Shown here piece by piece: positions 15,068 through 23,190 of a DNA stretch of 33,222 bases (within the stretch, counting starts at the first letter, position 1; every line of letters starts with the position of its first letter). Both the position numbers and the translations under genes were made by a program. Source of the DNA: Thermoproteota archaeon (GTDB taxonomy: Archaea > Thermoproteota > Methanomethylicia > Methanomethylicales > Methanomethylicaceae); NCBI GenBank assembly GCA_030055575.1, contig JASFYL010000009.1, positions 1-33,222 on the forward strand, given 5' to 3'. Under the pieces are notes generated by a model. That model had not been told where the DNA came from, made no database searches, and saw only the letters and a program-made list of their open reading frames with translations.

Positions 15068-15952
15068 TCATTTCCGCTTCATCATCGTGCAGATCTCGAA
15101 TATCATTTTAGAAGCTAGCAGAGCCGTGATGCCCATATCGTACTTTGGTGCAACTTCCACTATGTCGAAGCCGACGACCCTTTCGTCTATCACCTCTTGG
15201 AGCATATCGAGGAGCAGGCTTGGGTGAATCCCCTCTGGCTCAGGGTTGCCGACCCCAGGGGCATAAGAGGGATCGATGACATCCATGTCGATCGTGATGT
15301 AGACCTTTTCCGAGCCCTTCAGCGCCTCCCTCAACCACGAGGAGGAAGATTTGGTTCCTTCCCTTAATAGGTCCCTCGAGGTCATGAACTTGATTCCGTT
15401 CTCCTTGACCCACCTCAATTCCTCCCCGAAGGTCGCCCTCACCCCGCAGAAGATTACTCTGTCCTTCCCTTCCTCCTCCATCACCCTCCTCATAACGCAG
15501 GCATGAGAGAGCCTGTTCGAGAGGTACTCGTCCCTGAGGTCAAAGTGCGCATCAAAAGATACGAAAGTGCACCCTTTGATCGCCTTGGCTGCCCCGAGCG
15601 TCATGAGATGCTCCCCTCCAACCATAATCGGGATCTTTCTCGTCGAGACGATGTCTTCGACAGTGTCCCCGACCCTCCTTATCGTCTCCCCTGCATCGCC
15701 GTGGACGACTGCTAGGTTTCCGAGGTCGTGAAGCCTGAGTTCCTCAAAATCAGTTCCGGTTCTCCATGACCACGTCTCTATGTTTGCCGAAGCCTCCCTG
15801 ATCGCATCTGGACCGAAGCGCGATCCCGGTCTATAGCTGGAGGTACCGTCAAACGGGACCCCAAAAAGCGCAAAATCCGACTCTGCATAATCCCTTTTGA
15901 ACCCTCCAAAATATGCTGGGCGGTCGTCAAGATAGAATGGAATATGCGGCAT
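15068..15952 (-). CDS. speB: Agmatinase-type ureohydrolase (arginase family)
   Basis: This 294-residue enzyme has the dinuclear Mn site of the ureohydrolase family: MVGGEHLMTLG (His), SFDAHFDLRDEY, RLSHACVMR and VYITIDMDVIDPSYAPG. Agmatinase cuts agmatine into putrescine and urea for polyamine synthesis; arginase or guanidinobutyrase activity cannot be excluded by eye. Length and the N-terminal YAESDFALFGVPFDGTSSYR block fit agmatinase. The ATG at 15952 has GGAGG about 9 nt upstream. A TATA-like AATATATATACC on the minus strand at about 15999-16012 would start transcription near 15978. The gene is monocistronic and diverges from glyS. Confidence 0.88.
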   Translation of the reverse strand: MPHIPFYLDDRPAYFGGFKRDYAESDFALFGVPFDGTSSYRPGSRFGPDAIREASANIETWSWRTGTDFEELRLHDLGNLAVVHGDAGETIRRVGDTVEDIVSTRKIPIMVGGEHLMTLGAAKAIKGCTFVSFDAHFDLRDEYLSNRLSHACVMRRVMEEEGKDRVIFCGVRATFGEELRWVKENGIKFMTSRDLLREGTKSSSSWLREALKGSEKVYITIDMDVIDPSYAPGVGNPEPEGIHPSLLLDMLQEVIDERVVGFDIVEVAPKYDMGITALLASKMIFEICTMMKRK

Positions 15953-15997
15953 TTTTCCAGCGCCTCCATTGACATCTAGCTTCTATGCCTGAGGGCG

Positions 15998-16073
15998 TGG
16001 TATATATATTGAGCTGCTTTCCGTCATGCAGAGCTCAGAGAATCGTCTGAAAAGAGAATATACATATATTCCC
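15998..16073. promoter_or_regulatory. Divergent promoters for agmatinase and glycyl-tRNA synthetase
   Basis: GGTATATATATTGAG (about 15999-16013) is a TATA-like box for the minus-strand agmatinase gene. GAATATACATATATTCC (about 16057-16073) is the TATA-like box for the plus-strand glyS; it also forms an almost perfect inverted repeat, which may be due to its AT content. Confidence 0.55.
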
Positions 16074-16108
16074 TTAACCATCATTTTCTGGTTCAAGAGG
16101 GCTTTCCT

Positions 16109-17827
16109 ATGGACAAGTATGATAAGGTGGTCGAGCTGTGCCGCCGGAGAGGCTTTTTCTGGCCCTCCTCCGAGATCTACGGCGGTGTGGCCGGTTTCTT
16201 GGACTTCGGGCCGATGGGCACAATGCTCAAGAGGAACATCGAGAGGCGCTGGCGGGAAACTTTCATACAAAGCCACCACGGGCTCGTCTACGAGATCGAG
16301 ACGCCTGTGGTTATGCCGGCGCGAGTATTCGAGGCCTCTGGACATGTCGAGAACTTCACCGATGTAATCGTAGAGTGCCTCCAGTGCCACAAGCGCTTCA
16401 GGGCCGACCACCTGATATTAGAGCAGGCTGGGGAGATCCAGGGGATCGAGGGCATGTCCACGAAGGAGCTGGACGAGCTGATCTCTGAGAAGGGAGTTAG
16501 GTGCTCGGAGTGCCGCGGTCCTTTGGGCAAAGTGTCAAGATTTAACTTGCTCTTCAGGACCAACATCGGACCTTATTCTGAAAGTGTTGCCTACCTTAGG
16601 CCTGAGGCAGCACAGGGAATGTTCGTCAACTTCAAGAGCATCTTCAACGCCATGAGGGAACGCCTCCCGATGGGACTTGCACAGATAGGCAAGGTGGCTA
16701 GGAACGAGATCTCCCCTAGGCAGGGGCCGATCAGGCTCAGGGAGTTTACTATAATGGAGGTTGAGTTCTTCTTCGACCCGAAGGCTCCAGGTTGCACGTT
16801 GATAGATGAGGTGTCTGATGTCAGGCTTAGGCTTCTCACCGAGGATATGGTAAAAACCAAGACTGAAGAACCTATGGAAGTTCGAGTCGCTGAAGCACTG
16901 AAAGAGGGGTATATCAAGACTGAATGGCTCGCCTACTTCATGGCCCTCTCGACACGGTTCATATCCGAGCTAGGCGCCCCGACAGCATCACAGATGTTCG
17001 TTGCGAAGCTCCCGGACGAGCGGGCACATTACTCTGCTCAGACCTTCGACCAGCTGGTTAGACTCGATAGGTGGGGGTGGGTTGAAGTTTCGGGGCATGC
17101 CTACCGTACAGATTACGACCTCTCGCGCCACATCCAATATAGCGGCCAAGACCTCTCAGCGTTCAGGAAATTCCAAACCCCGCACCCAGTAAGAGTTACC
17201 GTCGCAAAGCCGAAGGTGGAGAGGATAAGCGCTGACTACGGTAAGGAAACCGGAAAAATCCTCTCAGCGATTAAGGGGATTGACCCTGGCGCACTCAAAT
17301 CCAGGCTATCCTCTGGTCCAGTCGAGGTAGACGGACTCATCATCCGATCAGAATATGTGGAGTTTTTGGAGAAGGAGGAAACTCTAAGCGGGGAACGGTT
17401 CGTTCCGCATGTGGCTGAGCCATCTTTCGGAGCTGACAGACTAACCTACCTGGCGCTCGAATGCGCTTACACGGAGCGGGAAGACCGAGTGGTTCTGAAG
17501 CTCCCTCCCTCGATTGCCCCTGTCCAAGTTTCGGTTTTCCCGCTTGTCAACCGGGACGGCATCTGGGAGAAGGCCTTCTCAATACACGACTTAGTCAGGC
17601 GCGCCGGCATGATATCGGAATTCGACGACTCCGGTTCTATCGGCAGGCGGTATGCGAGGGCTGATGAGATCGGATGCCCATTTGCTGTGACTGTCGACTA
17701 CCAGACAATGGCCGATGATACGGTGACCGTCAGAGACCGCGACTCGTGGGAGCAGACGAGGGTGCCTGTGAATGGACTTAAGGAGTTCCTCTGGAGCCGT
17801 CTTGCTCCGTTACGCTTTATAACATGA
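16109..17827 (+). CDS. glyS: Glycyl-tRNA synthetase, archaeal/eukaryal homodimeric type
   Basis: This 572-residue class II aminoacyl-tRNA synthetase charges tRNA-Gly. Visible features are the N-terminal RRRGFFWPSSEIYGGVAGFL with DFGPMGTMLKRN, a CLQCHKRF/CSECRGPLG metal-binding insertion, YLRPEAAQGMFVNF, motif 2 as ARNEISPRQGPIRLREFTI, motif 3 as EPSFGADRLTYLALE and a C-terminal anticodon-binding domain (PPSIAPVQVSVFPLVNRDG). The usual FRNE of motif 2 reads ARNE and the usual G(I/V)DR reads GADR; both are mild deviations. The ATG is the first codon of the open frame. It lies 29 nt before the next gene and could be co-transcribed with it. Confidence 0.94.
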   Translation: MDKYDKVVELCRRRGFFWPSSEIYGGVAGFLDFGPMGTMLKRNIERRWRETFIQSHHGLVYEIETPVVMPARVFEASGHVENFTDVIVECLQCHKRFRADHLILEQAGEIQGIEGMSTKELDELISEKGVRCSECRGPLGKVSRFNLLFRTNIGPYSESVAYLRPEAAQGMFVNFKSIFNAMRERLPMGLAQIGKVARNEISPRQGPIRLREFTIMEVEFFFDPKAPGCTLIDEVSDVRLRLLTEDMVKTKTEEPMEVRVAEALKEGYIKTEWLAYFMALSTRFISELGAPTASQMFVAKLPDERAHYSAQTFDQLVRLDRWGWVEVSGHAYRTDYDLSRHIQYSGQDLSAFRKFQTPHPVRVTVAKPKVERISADYGKETGKILSAIKGIDPGALKSRLSSGPVEVDGLIIRSEYVEFLEKEETLSGERFVPHVAEPSFGADRLTYLALECAYTEREDRVVLKLPPSIAPVQVSVFPLVNRDGIWEKAFSIHDLVRRAGMISEFDDSGSIGRRYARADEIGCPFAVTVDYQTMADDTVTVRDRDSWEQTRVPVNGLKEFLWSRLAPLRFIT

Positions 17828-17855
17828 ACCCCGTATCCTCTTTACTGGTGATGGC

Positions 17856-18116
17856 ATGTCGAGGACTCCTGAAAAACGTCTAAGGCTGAGGCGAAAGGAC
17901 GATAATGATAAGGGCGTGGGGAAGCTGAGCGCTGCTACCGCGAAATACCTACAGATTGATGATAAGTTCGAAGTAGTGGTGGCAGGGAAGAAAAAGATGG
18001 AGCTGAAGGCGATTCCGCTGCCTGACATCCCAGAGAACGAAGTCTGGGTTAACACAGAAGAGATGCGCGCACTCGGTCTTGCAGACAACTCAATAGCTAC
18101 TATAAGGAAAGCCTAG
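17856..18116 (+). CDS. Small conserved-looking protein, possible double-psi-barrel domain
   Basis: The 86-residue product starts with a basic tail (SRTPEKRLRLRRKDD) followed by two similar beta-rich halves: GKLSAATAKYLQIDDKFEVV and EVWVNTEEMRALGLADNSIA. The pattern of a helix turn followed by a G-D/N-turn and a V-x-V strand resembles CDC48 N-terminal or other double-psi-barrel domains, but the match is by eye only. Its position 29 nt after glyS suggests the same transcript. Function unknown; an AbrB-like DNA-binding fold is the other possibility. Confidence 0.65.
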   Translation: MSRTPEKRLRLRRKDDNDKGVGKLSAATAKYLQIDDKFEVVVAGKKKMELKAIPLPDIPENEVWVNTEEMRALGLADNSIATIRKA

Positions 18117-18127
18117 CGGCAAGCGGA

Positions 18128-19036
18128 TCACACATTTTTTGCATACTCTGCGGCATTAATCCCTGCTGCTGCACCCTGCCCAGTAGCCACTATTATCTGG
18201 TGGCTTCTCCCAGTGCAGTCTCCTGCTGCGAAGATGCCCTTGATATTCGTCTCCAGATTGTAATCCGTCACGATGTACCCGTCTTCATTAACATTTATCC
18301 CTGCCCTCTTGACCAGCTCTACCGTAGGGACCGAGCCTATGGCAATGAAGACTCCGTCCGCCTCTATTTTATCCAAGTAACCGTTTTTCTCAAAGACCAG
18401 TCCTTCTACCTTTTCCCCGCCTATCATCTCCCTAACTTTCGCTCCAGTGATTGGAGCGATGCCCAGATCCCTTATCCTCTTAAGGTATGCCTCCTCTGCC
18501 CTGATCTCTTTGTCTTCGGATATCCACACGATCTTGTCCGTCAAAGAGGCGAGATACAAGAGGTCGCTCGCTGCCTCATTGCCACTGCCAATAACTACAA
18601 CCCTCTTGTTCTTGAAGAAGAAACCGTCGCATGTGGCGCAGTACGAAACGCCCTTGCCGAGAAGCCTCTCCTCCCCAGGGATGCTGAGCTTTCTCTGCCT
18701 CAATCCGGTCGCAATTATGAGAGATTTTGCTGAATAAATCCCGCCCTTAGTTACCACTTCCTTGACTTTCCCTTGGATTCTGAATTCTAAGGCAGCTTCC
18801 CCTTGCCTGATCACAGAGCCGAACTTCTCAGCTTGCTTCGCAAACCTTCCCATTAGCTCCATCCCGGATATCCCTTCTGGAAAGCCGGGGTAGTTGTCTA
18901 CATTATGCGCGTATCCAGCCCTCCCCCCAACCATCGCCTCTTCCAAGACGATCGTTCTCAAGCCGCTTCTTGCAGCATAAATTGCAGCAGCCAGACCTGC
19001 AGGTCCAGCACCGACTATGAGCACATCACAATCCAT
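18128..19036 (-). CDS. trxB: Thioredoxin-reductase-like FAD disulfide reductase
   Basis: This 302-residue flavoprotein reduces a thioredoxin- or glutaredoxin-like partner. The FAD-binding N-terminus is [20 protein letters not shown], the redox pair is CATC in [10 protein letters not shown], and the second FAD motif is [15 protein letters not shown]. The nucleotide-binding subdomain has [14 protein letters not shown], but the HRRxxxR-type motif that binds the NADPH 2'-phosphate is missing: the equivalent region reads [17 protein letters not shown]. It may therefore use another electron donor (NADH or F420H2, as reported for some methanogen enzymes). ATG 19036 follows a GGGGG stretch. It is convergent with the small 17856 gene. 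Confidence 0.88.
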   Translation of the reverse strand: MDCDVLIVGAGPAGLAAAIYAARSGLRTIVLEEAMVGGRAGYAHNVDNYPGFPEGISGMELMGRFAKQAEKFGSVIRQGEAALEFRIQGKVKEVVTKGGIYSAKSLIIATGLRQRKLSIPGEERLLGKGVSYCATCDGFFFKNKRVVVIGSGNEAASDLLYLASLTDKIVWISEDKEIRAEEAYLKRIRDLGIAPITGAKVREMIGGEKVEGLVFEKNGYLDKIEADGVFIAIGSVPTVELVKRAGINVNEDGYIVTDYNLETNIKGIFAAGDCTGRSHQIIVATGQGAAAGINAAEYAKNV

Positions 19037-19085
19037 TGAGACAATGCCCCCTAAGTTCTAAAACCGGAGCGGTTCCTAATTCTTA

Positions 19086-19242
19086 CTATTGCTTTGGAGT
19101 ATCTAAGATTAACTCGCAGTTCAGATAAGCCCCCACTACCTCCTCAATCTTCCACCAATTCCTTTCTAGTCTAAATGTAGGCAAACCGCTCGGTGCCTGT
19201 CTCCCCTAGATAGTCTATACGCATCCACGCGTCATTTTCCAT
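19086..19242 (-). pseudogene. Remnant of an excisionase/MerR-like DNA-binding protein
   Basis: The 19037-19384 gap (348 nt) is not empty. On the minus strand an ATG at 19242 reads MENDAWMRIDYLG and, after a frame change, the sequence continues APSGLPTFRLERNWWKIEEV VGAYLN to a stop at 19086. The second part has the typical end of an excisionase-family helix-turn-helix domain (G-LP-x-R-x-x-R-x-W-x-I-x-E-x-x-x-Y-L). About ten residues that should lie between the two parts are missing, so an internal deletion plus frameshift is likely. This is reading by eye over a short stretch; chance is possible. The neighbouring island supports a mobile-element origin. Confidence 0.35.
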
Positions 19243-19328
19243 ACAAATCTGTGCTAGTAGTCAAAAGTAATCTGTCTTATTACAAAGTAGTATTTTAGGT
19301 GTTTTTTTAATGTGGCGTTTTTGTAACT

Positions 19329-19343
19329 AAAACTTTATTAAAG
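19329..19343 (+). promoter_or_regulatory. TATA-like box for the DUF47 gene
   Basis: AAACTTTATTAAAGAC about 45-55 nt before the TTG start resembles an archaeal TATA box; TTTTTTTAATG further upstream (about 19302) is a weaker alternative. Confidence 0.4.
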
Positions 19344-19384
19344 ACTATGGCTTTTCTTAGCGCGACCTTTAGGGGAGATTGGAT

Positions 19385-20056
19385 TTGACCTTCCAGAGAG
19401 AGGAGCTGAGCGACCTCGAAAATAGGGCATACAGGAGATCACTCGACCTACTCGCCGACCATGCCAGAAAAGTTCAGGACGCAATAAGAGAACTAGTATT
19501 TATGGTTGAAGAATTCGTAAATGGAAAAGATATCCAGAGGCATTATGAGAGGATCACAAAGCTCGAAGAAGAAGCAGACGAAATAAAGATAGAGCTCATC
19601 GACATGCTCACAAAATCGGCGCCAGGCTTCCTCTATAGAGAGGATTTTCTCAGGCTGATATTCAAGGTTGAGAAGATAATAGAGGTCGCCCATACCATCT
19701 CGAGGTTCGTACTGAAGCTCTCAGCCAACAAGATAAAGTTTGAACCATGTTTTGGGAAGGCGCTCGCAGAATTGGCGGCAGAATCGCTATCAGCTTACGA
19801 GAAGCTGAGGGACTGTATCATGGCCCTCGCAATGAATCCCATGAACGCCCTCAAGCTAGTGGGCGAAGTCCACACCGCTGAGAGCAACTTTGACCTCTCC
19901 CAACAGGACTTGGATCTGAGGATTATCACGGAGGTGCAAGACCCGAGTCTGGTCTTGATGTGCAGGGATCTGATCTCTAACCTCGAATACATGGTAGATG
20001 CCATGGAAGACGCCTCTGACGATGTCAGGGTCCTTGCGCTGCACCGTGTCCTGTAA
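19385..20056 (+). CDS. DUF47/PhoU-like helical protein
   Basis: This protein of about 223 residues is all-helical, with two related halves typical of PhoU-like DUF47 proteins: LLADHARKVQDAIRELVFMV, RITKLEEEADEIKIELIDML, REDFLRLIFKVEKIIEVAHT, then GEVHTAESNFDLSQQDLDLR and DLISNLEYMVDAMEDASDDV. The ExxxD/E-rich helices bind metal clusters in relatives. DUF47 proteins usually accompany a PiT phosphate permease and are thought to control it. No permease gene follows here: downstream sequence is AT-rich and gene-poor. The TTG at 19385 is 7 nt after GGGGAG and is preferred over TTG 19379. Confidence 0.82.
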   Translation: MTFQREELSDLENRAYRRSLDLLADHARKVQDAIRELVFMVEEFVNGKDIQRHYERITKLEEEADEIKIELIDMLTKSAPGFLYREDFLRLIFKVEKIIEVAHTISRFVLKLSANKIKFEPCFGKALAELAAESLSAYEKLRDCIMALAMNPMNALKLVGEVHTAESNFDLSQQDLDLRIITEVQDPSLVLMCRDLISNLEYMVDAMEDASDDVRVLALHRVL

Positions 20057-20348
20057 ACGATAGACAGACGATATCCTGAGTCATGGTCATAGTTCGCCAT
20101 TTGGAAGACAATGGAAAGGCATACGCAAGGAACAAGGATATAAAGGCAGGGAGATGTGTCGAAGACAATTTCATAATTTCTTCTGACTCAAACACAAAGA
20201 GAGGCAGAGAATGAATTGAAGCTACTCTCCTAGCAGATGCAGGATCAAACACGCGATTAGTACACGCTATTAAGTTGGCTCTGGTTCGGGAATGCAAATT
20301 CTAAAGCCCGGTTAGGTTACTGGAGCTCCCTTAAAGCATCAGGAATCA

Positions 20349-20438
20349 ATGATGGCTAACTATTGCTCTATCTGTCGGGAAGAAATCGCTCACGGATCCA
20401 ACTTCTGCTGCTATTGCAGACCTCGTTATACAGCCTGA
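20349..20438 (+). pseudogene. Zinc-ribbon protein fragment
   Basis: A 29-codon frame reads MMANYCSICREEIAHGSNFC then CYCRP and soon stops. CxxC...FCxYC is the usual N-terminal zinc-ribbon module of archaeal multi-domain and membrane proteins, but the expected downstream domain is absent in this frame. The ORF at 20363-20641 in another frame may hold unrelated or shifted sequence (it includes FVLCSECF). Most likely the 5' end of a broken gene; a genuine very short protein cannot be excluded. Confidence 0.4.
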
Positions 20439-20648
20439 ACCAAAGCGTTAGAACATATGTTGTGCTTCGAGGTAATGGTGATGGTGAATGGCTCTTCCTT
20501 GGGCGGACTAAATTTTCGTTTTTACCTATCCTTAATTTTGTTCTTTGTAGCGAGTGCTTCATACATATGACCTTGAGTTGGCTTTTTTCACAATTCTACG
20601 AAGGGATTATTCGATTTGCCGCAAAGTTTAGAGGAATTTGATATATGA

Positions 20649-21081
20649 AATCGAAGAACGCAAGTCAATTGGTGTTTGATAGAAGAAACTCCAGCAAACC
20701 TTCCTTCCGAACTCGCGGTGTTCAAGGACAGAGCAGCCAGAGCCAACACCGCCATCTTTGAGGTCCTCGATAAAGAAAGCTCCCCTACCATGAAGCAACT
20801 CCTCAAACAAGCCGATACCCAGGCTTAGATGAAACCTGCTACGCGAGCCTAACCAAACGCCTACACGCGCTGTAAGAAGCAGGCTACATCAAAGAAACCA
20901 AAACAACCCGAGAAGGCACAAAAACACAAACACGCCACGAGCTGAAACCTAAAGCCTACCTCGCCATGCAACTCAAAAAAACACCATGTAAGACATAATC
21001 GACAAAGCCACAGACACACAAGCAGCACAAATATTGCTCGCTTTGTTAAACGTTTTTTCTAATGAAAAAGATGGAACATAG
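20649..21081 (+). pseudogene. Broken winged-helix transcriptional regulator
   Basis: Reading three frames in turn restores one protein-like sequence: SELAVFKDRAARANTAIFEV, LDKESSPTMKQLLKQADTQ, (frame change at about 20823-20826) LDETCYASLTKRLHAL, (in-frame TAA at about 20871) EAGYIKETKTTREGTKTQTR, HELKPKAYLAMQLKK, (frame change and TAA near 20987-20992) DIIDKATDTQAAQILLALLN and VFSNEKDGT, stop at 21081. The middle part has the recognition-helix and wing pattern (SLTKRLHAL-EAGYI-(wing)-YLAM) of winged-helix regulators. At least two indels and two stops show that it is dead. Codon use is unlike the flanking genes. Family cannot be named beyond winged helix. Confidence 0.6.
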
Positions 21082-21261
21082 TATTGGCACTTCACACGAC
21101 CTTAAAAAATCAATCTAAAAGATTAGAGTAAACGCGAGAGCTTTTATGGTAAGATTATACATAGATCTTGAAATGTACAGTACAAAAAAGAAAATCCTTT
21201 GTAATATATATCTTTCCTACTGTAAATATTTGATTATTTAACTCACATGCAAAAATCGGAT

Positions 21262-22545
21262 TTACCTTTTCTTTCTAAGATAAACAACAATACCTAAAAC
21301 ACAAATAGCAAGAAAGATAACTATAGCAATTATTAAGAATGTATTATTTAGCAAGAAACCAAAAATGCCTCCATATAACCCCTCGCTTTGTTTATCAGGC
21401 AGATAATCCTTCCAACTTTCAACCTCTGCTTGCACATCAAAAGAGGTTTTGCTGCCCAAGCCCTGGCTTGTCGCAGTAACCTTCTCTCCCTCACCTACAA
21501 TTATGCTCGCGCCAGAAGTTTTGCTCCTAAATTCCACTGTTCCCTCAATAACTTTGATTGTTGATTGTCCGTTTTTCTCTTCAAGAACAAAAGTAGTTCC
21601 CTTAATTCCAGCAACAGCCTGACCCATCTCAATATCCATCTGTCCCTCAATTACCATTTTCTTCATATTCGACCATAATCGCCCGCCAAGCAGCTTAAGC
21701 ATGTTATCAGAATCTGGAGTGGCCTTCCCAAGTATTACTGTCGTGTCCTCTTTCAGAACAAAAGTACTCATGTCTCCAAAAGAAAGTATAGCTGAACTCC
21801 TATCTGATGTTCTGATTTTTGTTCCATACGGCAATTTCATATCAAGCTTTGCAAAACTCCATTCATCCTCCCCCTGATAGACTGGGTTTCCATCACTATC
21901 ATAACCTGAAGGCAAACAAATCTCAACCTGCCCAGCTAAATCAGAAAATTTAGCGCCTGAATCAGGAAAATCATCACCTGCCTGCTCACTGATTGTAACC
22001 CGATAGGGCAAATATATCTCTCCTAAAGCATAATCCATAACCGAATGCTTTACAGTGCCGCTCTGAGGATCGACAAAGACGTTTCCGCCGTCACCGAAGC
22101 ATCGTAGGCTACCTTCCAGATTGTTTTTGGTAATTTTCTTATCTGAAATAGTTAATTCATAATGCACTTTTATTGCTGGGTCCTGCGTGCTACTTTGACC
22201 GAATATTGCTCCGGATAGAATACCTGTTTGCTGATTGTAATCTATTGTGATCATGAGGTATACTCTGTTGAAATCAAGGGTTTCTTCAGAAAAGTGGCCA
22301 TTAATAGTAGATGGGGCGTTGGCGCTTCGTAGAAAACCTTTGCCTCCAACAACCTCCACTGTTTTTGCTGAAAGCCAAGTTATTGGATAGGGAAGGTTTT
22401 CACCAAACGTTATGTCAAAGGTGGCGGGCAAATTTTCTTCTGCTGCTTGAGTTACAATCAAAAGAGCTGATGAACTTAATAAGAAGACAATTAGCAAAGA
22501 GAGCGCAGTTTTAAACATACCGTAATTAGAAAGAAACTCTCCCAT
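21262..22545 (-). CDS. Membrane-anchored FecR-domain protein
   Basis: This 427-residue protein has an N-terminal signal or anchor segment (TALSLLIVFLLSSSALLIV), a long extracytoplasmic part, and a C-terminal membrane helix (FLIIAIVIFLAICVLGIVVY) followed by RKKR. Residues about 230-365 form a FecR domain: GTKIRTSDRSSAILSFGDMS, FVLKEDTTVILG, GGRLWSNMKKM, AVAGIKGTTFVLEE and VIEGTVEFRSK. In bacteria FecR acts with sigma factors; in archaea FecR domains occur in surface proteins of unknown role. The stop-transfer basic tail puts the bulk outside the cell. A start at M10 (22518) is also possible: ATTCTTAAAT near 22550 on the minus strand would start a leaderless message there. The gene is AT-rich, stands alone in the island and may be foreign. 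Confidence 0.78.
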   Translation of the reverse strand: MGEFLSNYGMFKTALSLLIVFLLSSSALLIVTQAAEENLPATFDITFGENLPYPITWLSAKTVEVVGGKGFLRSANAPSTINGHFSEETLDFNRVYLMITIDYNQQTGILSGAIFGQSSTQDPAIKVHYELTISDKKITKNNLEGSLRCFGDGGNVFVDPQSGTVKHSVMDYALGEIYLPYRVTISEQAGDDFPDSGAKFSDLAGQVEICLPSGYDSDGNPVYQGEDEWSFAKLDMKLPYGTKIRTSDRSSAILSFGDMSTFVLKEDTTVILGKATPDSDNMLKLLGGRLWSNMKKMVIEGQMDIEMGQAVAGIKGTTFVLEEKNGQSTIKVIEGTVEFRSKTSGASIIVGEGEKVTATSQGLGSKTSFDVQAEVESWKDYLPDKQSEGLYGGIFGFLLNNTFLIIAIVIFLAICVLGIVVYLRKKR

Positions 22546-22625
22546 TTAAGAATTTGCATTTCAAAGGCTTTGTCTCTTCCTATTTTGCCCAGCTACCTAG
22601 TTTAGGTTTACGATAAATAGTCATT

Positions 22626-22953
22626 CTACTCACTATTCCTCAGAGCAGCGCCTATTCGGATTGCCTCACATAACTTAGGCATATTAGACGATAAAACAAA
22701 AGTTCTTCCAACCTTGACTAAAAATTCTTCACATAAAAGGACTGCGTTAGCTATGGCTTCTTTTGAGGGCTTACCAGTCTCCGTGCGCTATAAGAATCAT
22801 CAGATAAAAAGGCATCGAGTTCCCAAGAAGCATATACATCTCTTTAGGCTTAAGCAACAAGCCAAGCAATAGAATCAGGAAGATCGACGCGCTCAAAGAA
22901 ATAATCCGTGCATGGGGACTGAACTCAGAAATCCTAACACGCCAAGCCTTCAC
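22626..22953 (-). pseudogene. Frameshifted remnant of a small membrane protein
   Basis: On the minus strand an ATG at 22953 opens a frame with a strong hydrophobic stretch (ISLSASIFLILLLGLLLKPK, then SMPFYLMILIAHG) that ends at about 22771. In the next frame the sequence continues protein-like (TGKPSKEAIANAVLLCEEFL, VKVGRTFVLSSNMPKLCEAI, RIGAALRNSE) to a TAG at 22626. One frameshift joins them. The family is not recognised. The other strand of 22880-23080 also shows short coding-like pieces (DALKEIIRAWGLNSEI, KQQLLKEIHESKNE) interrupted by stops, so strand assignment is uncertain. 22546-22625 and 22954-23093 contain no intact gene. Confidence 0.35.
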
Positions 22954-23093
22954 GTAGCCGCACTTAACGGTAATGGACCGCAGCCAGCTTTAGCAGAGTC
23001 AGCTGCATCAGCTTAGCCAAGCTTTGAAACAGCAGTTGCTTAAGGAAATCCACGAATCCAAAAACGAAAAAGTATGAATTCAAGCTTAAGCGT

Positions 23094-23169
23094 TGGTAGC
23101 CCGGGAGAGATTCGAACTCTCGTCGGCGGGTCCAGAGCCCGCTATGCTTGGCCGCTACACCACCGGGCT
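23094..23169 (-). tRNA. tRNA-Gln (anticodon CUG), CCA encoded
   Basis: On the minus strand, AGCCCGG (23169-23163) pairs with CCGGGCT (23104-23098) as the 7-bp acceptor stem. The anticodon arm is GCGGG-CTCTGGA-CCCGC, giving anticodon CTG (Gln). The T arm is GAGAG-TTCGAAT-CTCTC. The discriminator base is A (23097), followed by an encoded CCA (23096-23094). No intron is present. A TATA-like AAAAATAAATTAT lies upstream at about 23191-23204. The 3' end borders the AT-rich island. Confidence 0.95.
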
Positions 23170-23190
23170 GAATATTCCAGACTGGTTGGA

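Larger units (their letters stand above)
20057..23093. mobile_element. AT-rich, decayed genomic island next to tRNA-Gln
   Basis: From the end of the DUF47 gene to the 3' end of tRNA-Gln the base composition turns visibly AT-rich and intact genes almost disappear. The only long gene is the FecR-domain protein. Around it lie at least three broken frames: a zinc-ribbon fragment, a winged-helix gene with frameshifts and stops, and a membrane-protein fragment. Codon use also differs, with CGC/CGA for Arg in the broken winged-helix gene where neighbours favour AGG/AGA. tRNA 3' ends are common integration sites. No integrase and no clear second attachment site were found, so an old, decayed insertion is inferred. 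20057-20348 itself holds only a 43-codon ORF (20083-20214) of no recognised kind. Confidence 0.5.

Noticed and set aside
20305-20311. AGCCCGG, equal to seven bases of the tRNA-Gln acceptor stem, as a second attachment site of the island
   Set aside because: Only 7 nt match and the flanking bases diverge at once; expected by chance in this length.
20363-20641. 92-codon plus-strand ORF in the island as a gene
   Set aside because: Overlaps the zinc-ribbon fragment, shows no domain and is AT-rich; likely part of the decayed sequence.
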